A DNA stretch of 64,000 nucleotides from Lepiota brunneoincarnata (lineage: Eukaryota > Basidiomycota > Agaricomycetes > Agaricales > Agaricaceae): the NCBI GenBank assembly GCA_023014365.1, contig JAEBUN010000001.1:2356001-2420000 (forward strand), given 5' to 3'. This document shows, piece after piece, positions 45,536-57,235 of this stretch. Positions within the stretch are counted from its first letter, which is position 1. Each line of letters starts with the position of its first letter. Under the pieces are notes generated by a model, which saw only the letters and a list, made by a program, of their open reading frames with translations, had not been told where the DNA came from and made no database searches. Both the position numbers and the translations under genes were made by a program.

Positions 45536-46407
45536 TCATGGTGATAGCCTCTCAATTTTCCACTCGTTATTTCCACTGGAAGGGCTTTCAACGAGAAGGT
45601 AGCGTACACGGTCGTGCAAACGAGATGGTTTCCCGGACCAGAACTCAACCTCACTAAAAACCAGGCATTGAATGAACTGAAGGGTTTGCGAAGGTTGACA
45701 ACGTACTTTGGAATCACTCTCCAGCCCCCCCAGAACTCTGGAGTGGACACTTGGCCGTCCTGGTCGCCTTCCTTAACCCCGAATTCATTCCGAACCTTCT
45801 CCAAGCGCTCCTCCAAATCGTTCTCACCGATCACGGTGCTCTGCTTGCTCGCCCACGCTCCTAATCTACTCCCTATTGGGCGACTTTGAAAATACTCATC
45901 ACTCTCCTCTTTGGAAACCATCTCCACCTTGCCAACCACACGAACTGATCTATGAACCTCCCTCCAATAGAACACAAGGGCGGCATTTGGGTTGGCCAAA
46001 ATCTCTCGGGATTTTCTTGAAGTATAATTGGTGAAGAAAACAAAACCCCGGGCATCGACCTGCTTGAAAAGGACGATACGAGCAGATGGGATGCCAGTAA
46101 GAGTGGTGGTGGAGAGGGACATAGCCTCAGGCTCTTTGACACCGCTGTCTACGGCCTCCTTGAACCATTTGCGGAACTGTTCGATGGGGGAGTGGTAGAC
46201 AGTGGCAGGGGACAGATGATCGTGTGTTTCGTACTGGTGGTGAGGGAGTACTTTGATCTTGTCCGGCGACGGCTGAGAGATCACGGTGGACATTGTGAGT
46301 GGTCTAGTGAATCGACAGAGAGGGATCGATAAGTTGAGCCTGAGTGAGCGACAAAGTGCTGGGGAGAAGCGGGGAGTTGACATATGAGTAGACAATGACT
46401 CGGCCAT
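45536..46407 (-). CDS. PDX3: Pyridoxamine/pyridoxine 5'-phosphate oxidase
   Basis: FMN enzyme of vitamin B6 salvage that oxidises pyridoxine- or pyridoxamine-phosphate to pyridoxal 5'-phosphate. Exons 46407-45707 and 45653-45536 (819 nt, 272 aa) join as IPNEVEFWSG. Recognisable: PEAMSLSTTTLTGIPSARIV, the FMN-binding GFVFFTNYTSRKSREI, AALVFYWREVHRSVRV, SRPIGSRLGAWAS, and the C-terminal PEFWGGWRVIP..PSRLHDR..RLSP ending, which is the conserved family terminus. The longer start (46407) adds an Arg/Ser-rich leader that could be a mitochondrial presequence; an internal ATG before STVISQPS would give the cytosolic form. Converges on the aldolase gene with 90 bp between stops. Confidence 0.9.
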
Positions 46408-46718
46408 CTGATTGGCCCCAGCCGGTGAAGGCTCTCCGGGAACTTAGTTGGTAGCCTGCGCCCAACGGGGACTGGAATATGGCCTCATAGTTTCTGAGTG
46501 TAAGCGTGCGTTCCTCGCCTTGGGCTATGTACTGTAGCATGTACCCATCCTGCCCTAACATCATGAACAAGGAACCCGGCCGGAGGGTCCGGATCCGGAT
46601 CAAACTGACCGTCAAGTTGGTGTGGGGGGGCGCGTATCCTGTTCGTCGCTTTCCCTTTGTTCAGCCGCCTTCGTTTCTCCGTCTCCTCCATCCATCTTTT
46701 TGTTTTTATGATCTCGAA
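46408..46718. promoter_or_regulatory. Divergent intergenic region between PDX3 and the kelch-BTB gene
   Basis: 311 bp shared by the two start codons. I see no recognisable repeat or RNA gene. Confidence 0.5.
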
Positions 46719-49700
46719 ATGCTTCATTCTATCTACGATTTGACCACTCTATGCCGAAAGACATCCGGAGATATACCCCCAAAGCTGGTTGTATGTCGAG
46801 ATTTTCCAGGTCACCGAGGAGTTGGATATTGACTCTCTTGTTAACAGGGTGCCTCCACAACAGTCATAGGCTCTAAAATGTACCTCTTTGTGAGTTGTAA
46901 ATGTTTGCATGATCATTTCTAAAGCTGAGTTCTATAGGGAGGACGACTCGTTACAGAACGGCGAATGGTAGCCGACTTATATACGTTCGACCTGGAGACG
47001 TTCGAGTGGGAGTACATTCCGCCGTCTCCTGAGGATGTGGCCCCACGACCCCGCTATTTCCATAGCACTGATGCATGTGCGTCCTTGCGAGTACCAAAAA
47101 CATTTTCGACGTTCACAATGACATGCTCCAACAGGGAATAACTATCTCGTCCTCTTTGGTGGAATGAGCAATAGACCAGATTCTCCCAACCCAGAGGAAC
47201 TCTGCGTGCTCAATGATGTTCGGTTTTTTGACCTTGAAAGTCGGCGCTGGTTACCGGAGGCGCCTTTCGGCTTGCCCCTTGGAGATCATCGCATTCCTCG
47301 GGCACGCTATGCCCATCTTTCATCCATAACTGCCAACCGTTTGTTCATCATTGGGGGACAGGATTTTTTCAATACGTGGCTTGATGATGTCTGCGTTTAT
47401 GATCTTGAGGTCAAGAGCTGGGTCCAGAAGCGAGACTACCCCCGTCATTGCGGCACATATCGTAGTGTCGCAGTTTCCTCAACGACGACAGTCCGGCTAC
47501 CCCAGGATGAAATCCAAGCTTCTCATACCTCGTCGGCGCTTGGTCCCTCAGGCACTCGCCTCCAAGTGGACAAGACTTCTCCTTTGACAGAGGTTACCGC
47601 ATCAAACGCTCTCACGCATCTTCCCTACACCGCCAGCCCCATTGATGAACATCCAAGTGATATATTCCTGTACAGCAATTATAATGTAAGCTATTTTTCG
47701 CATTGATTCCCATCGCATGTCTCCTGATGCTCACTTTGCTGTAGTTCACTGACGTAAAACGCGAGCTCGAAGTTTTTTCTCCTCTGCCCGACTCTGACTT
47801 CACCATTGAAGATCGTTCGAGCGCAATGACGGGTTCTACATTCCCACCAGGCCTTCGCTTTCCCACTGGTGCTGTTCTAGGAACACATCTCATCATTGCT
47901 GGCACATATCTCGCCCACAGCTACCAGTCCTTCTCTATCTGGGTGTTGGACCTTGTTACAATGACATGGTCTCGTATCGACCCAGGCAAAGCAATTGAAA
48001 CAGGATCATGGTTCAGGGGGTGTTTATGGGCGGAGGGCAATAAATTTCTGATTTTTGGCAATCGAAATGGTAATTTGGTGGATGACTACAATCGTCGGCT
48101 ATTGAGTTGGGATCACGTCGCGGTGGTTGACTTGGAGGCTTTTGGGATCTATCAGCCTCCGCCACTCAAGCTGGATATACGTATGCAGGAACTCGGACTT
48201 GCAGCTTTAGAAGAAAAGGCCTTGGCAGACTTCGAGATCGTTTGCGACGATGGGCGGAAAATTCCCTGCTCTCGGAAGGTGCTGGAGGACCGTTGGCCAT
48301 GGTTCAAACTTCAGCGGACCCGCATGCTGCAGCAGGCACAAGCAGTACTGACACAGCTGCCAACCTCTGTCATGCATACCTCGCCTCCTGAACTCCCCGG
48401 TCCAGCCACTGTGGAGGATCCTCAACTTGACCCTCGCCTGACTCCCCGAACACTCTTCCTGTCAGAACCATGGCCAGTGACGATGGCACTATTGCAGTAC
48501 TTCTACTCTTTGGCTCTGATTACACCGCTTCAACACGCGCCTGCAGTACTCAGCCAACTTCTCATCCTCGGCACAACTTATCAGTTGGACCATCTTGTGT
48601 CTCTGGTTAAACATGCAATGCATCGTGCGTTATCAAACTCGACGTCAGTGGGTGTGTACGAGGTTGCTACACTTTGTAGTTGCCGAAGCCTGCAAATCCG
48701 GTTAGTTTTTTCTTTCCTTCAGAGTGCGTTCGGCTGAAGAATCACGATTTATCATAGCGCCCTCAAAACCGTGATGGTAAGTGATCCGAATATACTGTGC
48801 TTATTTTAGCGTTCTCACTATATTACAATAAGTCCTATACTCAAAAACGACCTTCGAAGCCATCTCGACATGAGAAAGATGGTGGAAATGACCGGTACCC
48901 CGATTCGGGCCCTGGAGGCCTCAACGGCGCCGACGGCGGGCATGAAGGATCTCATGGTGACAGCAACATTTCCTCTCGACCCCGAGGAACATCGGACGCG
49001 CGCTGGAGGACTACTGGCGGAACCAATGGGATTTCCTCAGGTTACAGTAAGTCTTCATCTGAAATTTGTATCCCGGATCAAGAACTGATGGAGTTCAGCG
49101 ACCCGGGCCGGCAACGTTCTCCCTTCAGTCCTCACAGAACAGCAGGCAGGAGCTGAGGAAACTCATGTGAAACCCTCCCGTCCTCTAGATGGATACCAGT
49201 CTCCGGGGTCTGCTCCCAAAATGAATGAGTCAAAATTTCAGTGCAGACTGTTACCGGCGCCACCAACAGAAAAACACATGGCTCACACTGAACATCGTTC
49301 TATCGCTTCGAAGGGTTCTGATGAGTGGAGCCTCGTCTCATCCCCTTCAATTGTAGTTGGGCATCGGAACCCGAACCCGAACCAACCAGGTTTAGCGACC
49401 CCTTCCGGAAGGCAAGCAGTCCTTCAAAACAAACACACCAGTAATCTTGCAGGCCCGAAGATGTCGACACCCTCCCGTATTCCCACCAACACGCATATCC
49501 TGACCCGCCATAGACCCTCTCCTATCCTTACGGGAATCCCCATCAGCAGTGATCGGGACGCTGCTGAAAGTAGTGATCATGCTCCCAACCCCAGTCCCTC
49601 TACACCACGAACTTCTTTCTCATCTTCATCCCATGATTTACCAAACCCACGAACGCCGGCTCAGAGAAGGGATACCAGGTTTCCAAGGATACACGATTCA

Positions 49701-50099
49701 TCGTGTTCTGGAAACAAGAACGATATGGACGAGGAATTTACAATCGTATTGAACGAAGATGAAGCAATCCATTGGACGAAACAAACATCGGACCTACGCC
49801 AGCCCAGTCCCACGCGTCCAAGCTGGACAGGACACAAGACCACCCACTCCTCTTCTGATTCTTCCCCGCAGCTGAAAAAGCCACAGTCCCCAACCAAACT
49901 AACTTCCTCTCTTCCGCCGAGCACCCAATCATCAGCGAGTCCCACCAAACCGGACGGCCATCAAACGGGGCATAGTCAGAAGATCAAAGCTTGGTTTTCG
50001 CCTGGTAAGAGACCCAAGTCTCCGGCTCCCAGTCACACTCATTTGCAGGGTGGGAGCGCCGGGATGTACCGAGGAATGGGTGGGATGGTTTTAGTTTGA
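46719..50099 (+). CDS. Kelch-repeat protein with BTB/POZ-like domain and long disordered tail
   Basis: Eight exons (46719-46790, 46848-46889, 46938-47076, 47135-47685, 47745-48700, 48758-48776, 48833-49046, 49099-50099) sum to 2994 nt in frame, 997 aa. The N-terminal half is a kelch propeller, with repeats such as GSKMYLFGGR, RYFHSTDAWNNYLVLFGG and RLFIIGGQDFFNTWLDDVCVYD. A BTB/POZ-like segment follows (FEIVCDDGRKIPCSRKVLE..), with LQYFYSLALITPLQHAP and its helical end. The last 330 or so residues are Ser/Pro/Thr-rich. The 19-nt exon 48758-48776 and the AAG acceptor at 48832 are required to keep the frame. Such proteins act as scaffolds, often for cullin-3 ligases or cell-polarity complexes; the partner here is unknown. 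It converges on the CHFR-like gene, 99 bp apart. Confidence 0.8.
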
Positions 50100-50198
50100 A
50101 ATTTAAACTTTTCATGCTCTTGACATCTGTACTGCTGGTCATGCGAGTTGCTTGTATTTATTGAAGGATGTATGTTTTCATCACAAACATTATAAGTA

Positions 50199-52129
50199 TT
50201 ACGGGAAAGCATCTACCGCGTCACGGAAATCTGGAGTTGTAGGGGCAGAAGTGAGAACTTCTTGTACGCTCACGACGAAGGGCAACGGTTCGGCAGCTAG
50301 GATTATGGGTATCGATGGCCCACTAATACCTCCTTGAGTATCGGCTGGGGGAGGGGGTTGTGTGTCGCGGGGCACCTGGGTAGGGCCTGGGAAGGAAGGA
50401 ATATGATTGACTGTAGAAGATGCTGTCAGTGCAAGTGACAAAATCACGAAAACCTTATTACATTCACGAGCGTGGCCTGACAGCGGATAGTTGGGGGTGT
50501 ATTAGCATTCCAATCGACTAGAACGGGCACAAATCACGAACCTAGATCTTTTTGATGAAGACATGTGGAGCCATGAGGACAGTCCCTACGGCTGGTAACA
50601 TTCTCTTCCAAAAATCCTTTTTGACGTTCTCGAATCCACCAGCCTTGGAGTCCCCATAAAAAGACCTCGGCTGCACATAGGCGACAAACGCGGTGTCGAG
50701 GTGCCTCCGGATCAGGATCTATTCCTGCAGCAACACTATGAATGTCACTGAATAAGCTTGCCCCGATAAGTGGCTGAAAACCTCTGCGTTGAGATTGAAT
50801 ATGGGCAACAATCTACAAATGAGGTGAGACGTCGGGGCGTATGTTATTGGACAAACAGCTGTACCTCGCGGTATATATGTTTTGGTGACAACCCTTGTGC
50901 TGTCAGATAGTCCAACATAATCTCCACTTCCACCGTGTTGCCATCGAAGCAATCATAAACATACGGGGATTGAATGAGATCACCAATATCGGCCAAGCCA
51001 TGTGGTTGCTGTGCAAGGAGTGGTACGGCAACACATCGGCCTTGGATGTTAATACCGCAGAAAGATACTTGGCACAAATCACACTTGGTCGTCGACGGCG
51101 CGTGCAGAGCCAGCGTTATCTCACTACATCAAAAGTTATCAGTCTCTGCCGCAAGGAATCGACAGTATCTCCTCACCAATTACCGCAATGGGCATGGCCG
51201 GGTGGCAAACCATCATCGAGGGGCCAAGCATGATCGGGATCTATGTTAGGATCAGGTATAGGTTGGGGGCAAGTCCAGTCATATGGATTTCCCGGCAAGC
51301 AATGTGGACAAGGATGAACGAAATCCGTGTTTTGATTTATATTGGGCTCTGGGGAAGCCTCTCTAGGTGCTGGTAGCTGAAGGAAAGACGTGAGTAGAAT
51401 CCAGGTAGAGGCTGTTTGGTGAGACTGACACGTAGGTTGCTACCAGAGTATATTTCATCAGCCTGTTGACGTTCTCTTTCCGCACGAGCCCTATATGGCG
51501 CTGCGCGTAGGAAGGCATCGATCATGCCTTGGAGTGCGCGGAATGGGGTCACTGTTGTGGACACACTCCGACAGGAAGGACAATTTGTGCCGCCATTCTG
51601 GTTATTGTTAGGTCAGTATATGCGAGTGACCTTGTAACTAACGGGACGTCTGTATCAAACAAAGGTGGGATTCGGTGGAATACGTTGCGGAAACGAGTGA
51701 CGCCCAACCAGATTCGCCTGTAATGATTGTACTCACTCGTATCCAAAGGACGCAGCAACTGTATCAGATGGACCGATGTCACAATTCGTACTGGGTTCGG
51801 GCAGGTGTATAAACATACCTCCCACAAAAGAAATGTTGGCATGGCAGAACAAGCACGGGCTTGTAGGCGAGTTCCGCGCAGCACCCGCATTGTAACTCTT
51901 GTGCAAGCTCTTCCATGAGGTGGGAGTCCTGTGTAGCGGAAGCCTCTTCATTGTTATCACTCGCCGTATCTTGCTTCAGGCGTTTCCGACCCCCTTCGCT
52001 AACTGAGTCCTGCAAGGGGGACCACGCTCTCCGCTTGAGACACGAAGTCGATCCCGAGGTGGGTAATGAGGTTGGAGATACAGCAAGCGGCATCGATATA
52101 TAGTGCGGAGGTAGCTCTACTGGATCCAT
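50199..52129 (-). CDS. CHFR-like RING E3 ubiquitin ligase with Cys-rich region and PBZ-like finger
   Basis: Seven exons (52129-51819, 51758-51737, 51597-51430, 51376-51177, 51123-50865, 50812-50542, 50476-50199) total 1509 nt, 502 aa. The RING reads CGCCAEL..LPCQHFFCGSCCVLWIR, then NGGTNCPSCR, very close to the CHFR type; a 22-nt exon supplies its middle cysteines. A Cys-rich region follows (HPCPHC, CPQP, CDLCQVSFCG, RHRVCRLCAAEVFLWGL). Near residue 400 there is a C-C-H-C/H pattern, DCPHGSTCLHQKDLGHAREC, like a poly(ADP-ribose)-binding PBZ finger. CHFR in animals has an N-terminal FHA domain; none is visible here, where the N-terminus is a Ser-rich, basic stretch. Likely a nuclear checkpoint ubiquitin ligase; substrate unknown. 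One donor (GTCAGT after 51430) is non-optimal. Confidence 0.78.
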
Positions 52130-52715
52130 GGATGAGGTATTGAGATGGTCAAGGGGAGAGTTGTAACAGACAGTCTTTGGAGCTAATTTATAGTGGACTT
52201 TCAGAATGGACCCATTCTTCCTTTTTTGGGTATCCTTTGGCTAAATCCACATGACGACTGGGGGTTGAAAGGTGGAAACGTTTCGACTCTCACAAGCAAG
52301 GATGCTTTTGACTCAGCGGATAACCATCTGAGTCCTTTGATCCTACCTTTGACAGAGTAATAGTAATACTGTTGAAAGATCAAATAAAGATTCTGATGGC
52401 TACAAATGCTTTCAGGGAGACGACGAAAATAGATGTGTAGATATACAGCTGCATTATACAAGTGCCTCCGGGGAGGAAGGGGAAGGCAGAGCAAAATTAG
52501 GAGGAGGAGGAAGACTGACCCCAGCAGCATAGCAAGCAGTATCCAAGCGCTCACGGAGTATCTGATATCGGTGGCGTTGCTCTGTCAATTTTCGTCGGCA
52601 TTTACATGCTTATAAGGAGCGGTACCTAACCCACCTGGACAAGGCCAAAGAGCGGAAAGACTACAGTCAAAATTTGAGTGAGATCATGCCCACCGAGTGC
52701 TGAGAATGCGACTTA
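52130..52715. other. Intergenic region between CHFR-like and Zn2Cys6 genes
   Basis: 586 bp between two minus-strand genes: 3' end of the factor gene and promoter of the CHFR-like gene. No further gene, repeat or RNA recognised. Confidence 0.6.
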
Positions 52716-55700
52716 CTAGTCGATAGCGGGTAGAAGCGCTTTGCAAACGTCAAGGGCAACAGTTAATGTGTTGTCGCACTGCCACAAGGACAAAGACCTT
52801 GAGATCTGACCCATGAACCAGAACACGAAGAATGGTCGACGAGCAAGAAGATTGTTGGCGTTTCCAGTGATGGTATGTAATCCATACATGAAACGCTCCG
52901 CAACTGTAGCCTGGTGTCCTACTGGAGAGGCGTAAGAGTCGAATGGAGCAAAGTATAGAAGTGGCTTACACCACTCTTCGGCCTTTTTACGGTGAAACAA
53001 ACGGTTGACATTGCTACCCATGTAGTGGTTAGGGAGAAAATTGATATATGACACATTGACCCACGTGGTGGCAAGGGGGATGTATCTCTGAAATTCGTAG
53101 GAAATGCTCATGCGAGTACTGTAGCAAGTTATGATTCAGCTACAATAAAAACTTCCCGCATAATTGGGGCACTGACTTGAAAATATATTCCCGTGCTTGA
53201 TAGATAAACGCACGTTCGATGGAACAAGTGTGTCTGTTGAGTGCGGCCTCGAGTGCATCAGCTTCCAACCAGATCTTGGTAGCAAACTGGGCTTTGTCGG
53301 CATCGCTTGCAGTGTGGTCGCTTCGCATTCGTATGCAAGCATGCCACAACAGAAAGCAACGGTCCTGCAAAGCCCAAACGGTATCCTTTGAAGAAGTAGA
53401 CAAAGTTGGTGACCGAGCGATTGATTCACCAGAGAAGAGTAATGCATACTATGAAGGTGAACATCAGTGGACGAAGTCAATATAGCCGGAAGCAACTCAC
53501 GTTGGCAGGATCGGCAATGAATAAATCGGGATTGTGGGATCGGTGAGCCGTAGTATAGGATATATGACCAGCGGCGACAACCATTGCACTCCAGCATAAA
53601 CGACGGCAAGACTCCTTACGGATCTCCGCTTCAGACCAGGTGTCGTTCCATGCAGGCGTTCGACCCCACAGGGGTGCATGTTCGCTTGTTGAGGGCCAGT
53701 GTTCACCGAGCGTAATCGAATTGCACGAACAACCAACCTCAGGGTAAGTGCGGGGAGAAAAATTCGACTTTAACGATGCGTCGGGATTTTGAGTTACCTG
53801 GCGAGGAGAGATCAATGGCAGAACATCAATCCAGGAATCTTTCGGTTGATCCCTTACGGGTACAACTGGAACACTCCCAGGAAGAAACATCGTGGTATTG
53901 GGGTCATCAGCGTCGACCAATGTCAGCGACAAGCTGCGAATGACTGAGTCAAGCATGACTAAGGCAGAGACACAACGTTCAGAGGAGTGGTAGGGATGAG
54001 CGCAGACTTCAAATAGGGCTAATAACTGGATGCAAATGGATTTGAGATTTTAGCGGACAAGAGGGACGAAGAGAGGCGTACAGACCCAAGCAGCTTGAGC
54101 GAGAGTTTCATCAATCCATCCAGTATTAAAACTGGCCTCGAGGGCACTCTGGGCCTCGTCTCGGAATCGCAGGGCACGCTCCCTGCCAGTGATACCTATA
54201 CCAACTTCGGAACTTTGCCAGAAAGTGGACATGGCTAAAAGTGCAAGGACAAGAGACGGTTGCATCCGTTCCCTGCGGAGGGGATCGAAGAAATTGCTGA
54301 AAAAGCTGGGAATGTGGAAAAATGAGAACCAGTAATTGGAAGCCCTGAACACGAAACGAAGGTCGGAAGCAATGCTTTGTGCCGCAACTTCCCGTTGTGA
54401 AGAGGGGAGATATTGAAGCCTCGTCGAGCCAGGCGACATGTACAGAGAGAGCAAGGACTCCCACCAGATTTTGCGTGTGAATGAAAGGGATGGCTGGCTG
54501 ACCATGTCAGGACAACTGTCGGTGATTTCATTCCCGTTTTCGTCAAGCTCAGTTACGTAGCTGCGTGTAGTGGAAGTATGATCGCCATATAACATAACAC
54601 CTGGCAAATCAAATCCACCGCCATACCGAGGAAGCTGAGGATAGTCCTGTCAGCAATACGATAGCCTCGATACATGGTCCAACATACCAGACTATTAGTC
54701 CTGTAAGAATCGCTGATGCTCGATGCATACGATAGTCCAGGGCACGGAGAGAGTCCATGACATCCACACTCTGGATCACGAGTCGGGTGAAGGTGAGAAG
54801 CGGCTAGGGACCAGGTATGGTGCACGCCGCCGCCGATCGTATGAGGAATCGCAGTAGACAAGGAGACACTAGTGGCAGAGTATCGTTTTGGAATAGAGTC
54901 CTGTCTAGGGACGCTTTCCTGACCTGAGGATGTCGAACCTTGAGCACGACGGCGACGCCTAGCCGGGAAAACTGAACTATTAATCTGGTTCTTCACATCC
55001 CGTGCCATCCGCTGACGGGCACCAGGAGATCTATCCGGACCACGACGCTTGGGTACAGGATCGTAGGTGCACTCGCTATTGTCAGTAGTGCGACGACTAC
55101 AATTGTGGCAGACCGGATTTGCACCGTCGCAACGTATTTTCCTTGTTCGACTAGAGGAGCACTGAGTCATTTGTCTGCATAAACCAGGACCTGGACTCAC
55201 CACTGAATACAAGCTACATATACCCTTGCTCTCGGCTTTCCCTGTGTAGTCGGGGGCTGGTTAGGTGCAAGTTCAATATGGGGCTTCTCCCGGCGAGGTT
55301 TCTTGGGTTTGGAGAGATCGAAAGCGGGTTTCTCGGCCTGGAAGGTAGCAGACGCCCGAAGCCAAGAATCACCAGAAATCATGGAACAGGCTGAGATTGC
55401 AGAGGCCGGTTCCTGTGATACAGAACTAGGCTGCGCGCGAAAGGAAGGATCCATGAGGGTCAAATCGTTGCCCTTCATCAGAGCGACAGAAGAAAAATCC
55501 GGACGCGGCGAAGTGTCTAACGGCGAACGATAGAAGATGGGTGAGGGAAGTGAACCAGAAGCAGTCGCATTCCGCCTATCAAAGGACGGACCATAGGCCG
55601 GAGACGAACCAACATCGTACGAGAGGTTTTGACGGGTGGTAGTAGAAGGGTCGGATGTTGGGTCAAACATCTCCCTACGAAGATCGGTGTTATAGAGAGA

Positions 55701-55823
55701 CGGAGAGGAAGATGGGCCTAAGTGCACCTGGCTGAGTATATGATCAGAGAAGGGGCGGTTGGAAATATGGAAAAGAGGAGACGGGGAGTTGGAACGTGGT
55801 CTGGAGGTGTTGATGGCAAACAT
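52716..55823 (-). CDS. Zn(2)-Cys(6) fungal-type transcription factor
   Basis: Six exons (55823-55201, 55150-54688, 54646-54086, 54025-53501, 53448-53177, 53118-52716) total 2847 nt, 948 aa. The N-terminal 200 residues are Ser/Pro-rich. The binuclear cluster is CIQCRTRKIRC, then DGANPVCHNC, then CTYD; the second cysteine codon is split by the intron 55151-55200, and only the acceptor at 55151 gives the canonical six-residue spacing. A basic stretch (KRRGPDRSPGARQRMARDVK) follows, then the middle homology region typical of these regulators (WWESLLSLYMSP, the FFHIPSFFSNFFDP region, and RALRFRDEAQSALE). Such factors bind CGG-type repeats. Target genes unknown. It has an unusually long upstream gene-free stretch of 3.5 kb. 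Confidence 0.85.
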
Positions 55824-57230
55824 AGAACACGGAGGGACGATACGAGGTGGACACTGAGGCACTGATGGCTAAAGCTCACTGAGAGGGAACATATGGGAAG
55901 GAAGAGAGATATAATAAACGGGATGAGGGACCCTGGCAGCACATATATTGCGCTGTGCTCTGCCCAGTCTACCATTGTCATCTGTTTGTGCAGTCACGTT
56001 CTCCCAGGGGACCAATCGAGATCTGAGCTCTCTTCCTTCCCTGTAAACCGGTTCTTTGTTGTGGCCACCTCATGTCTCCCTTCCTCTCTTCTATATATTG
56101 CCTGCTGTCTTTCCCAGCACCCGTTCCCCGGTCAAATAAGTAGCCTAACCCTTTAATACGTCGCTTGCGTAGGTGCGGAGGACCTCCACAACCCCGTTTA
56201 CCTAATCGTTTGCCCTCGCTTCGTACTCAGCGCCCCCCGTAACATTTCCCACTTACTATCCCATCCAGCTTACCTTGTACTTTTACTTACCCCCTCCCTC
56301 CCTTTGATTTCGCGGGACCCGTGGCAGTCCGCTCTATCACACCTGTCGCCCAAATGCTCTTGATTCTCATTACATAGCGCATATACTCACGCCCCGCTAA
56401 TAACAGTATTTGGAAAGTTATCTGGAACTGTGCGAACTTGACAAAAGACTAGCTAAATGCTCATCTTTTCTACCAATCTGAACCCGCATCTCTTGTGCCG
56501 AACCCCAGCCAGTTGACCCCTACCTAAGATCGCTCGACCGTTGATGCAAAACCTTGGATACATGTTACGCATGCACTGCCGCTTTACGAGAATGCCTAAA
56601 CAAGAGCCCTAGATACGGTATTCGGTTCCCTTCCCGATAGCCAACACATACGGGCACTGGACTGGGCTGAAAGTATTGAGCTAGAAACGCTCTGTAATCA
56701 TAAGATCTTCGGCGCATTGATACACGGACAAACTCGGCTACGAATACAACCTACTGTCGCCGTAAAGGCAGGCTAGATCTCCGTTAACAACTCATGAGTT
56801 GTTACCACGCCCTCAGAGAATCTAGTCATGAAAAGGAGATGAATGTTTTTGGTGATGTGAATCCAGCAATCGTGCTTACACCCGGGGGCGGTAGGTGGGT
56901 GATTTTTTGGTTCCAGTGGTCCTAGTCGCGATGTCACGTGATTCCACCCGAGGATATCAGGCCCGGGGGCTCGAAAGGCGGAGGAGGTGACGTAGAGAGG
57001 AATGTCGCTTCGCGAGTAGAAAACCAGACCACTGGAGCCTGAACGATAAGTCGGCCAATTTCGAAGTCCAAAATGGATGCTAAGCGGCTGTATCTACCAT
57101 AGGGCTCAGTAGGATGTAGGTAGGGAGCGCGAAATTTGTCACGTGAAGAGGCCTGAGGCTGATCGGATCAAAAAGAGACTGGAGGTCGATAACAAATCAT
57201 CCATTTGTGCAGGTACAGTCCTAAGGCTAG
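55824..57230. other. Gene-free region upstream of the Zn2Cys6 gene
   Basis: 1.4 kb without a convincing ORF. Contains CACGTG at 56935 and 57140, a pyrimidine-rich stretch at 55990-56300, and a perfect 20-bp palindrome at 56785-56804. No tRNA or snRNA gene recognised by eye. Probably promoter and 5' untranslated leader. Confidence 0.5.
56785..56804. promoter_or_regulatory. Perfect 20-bp palindrome
   Basis: TAACAACTCATGAGTTGTTA reads the same on both strands. It lies about 960 bp upstream of the Zn2Cys6 start codon. Possible dimeric factor site; function not known. Confidence 0.35.
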
Positions 57231-57235
57231 ATCAT

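Noticed and set aside
48797..49156. Separate small gene after the BTB region
   Set aside because: The frame joins the kelch-BTB exons on both sides with good splice sites and keeps a 2994-nt coding length divisible by three.
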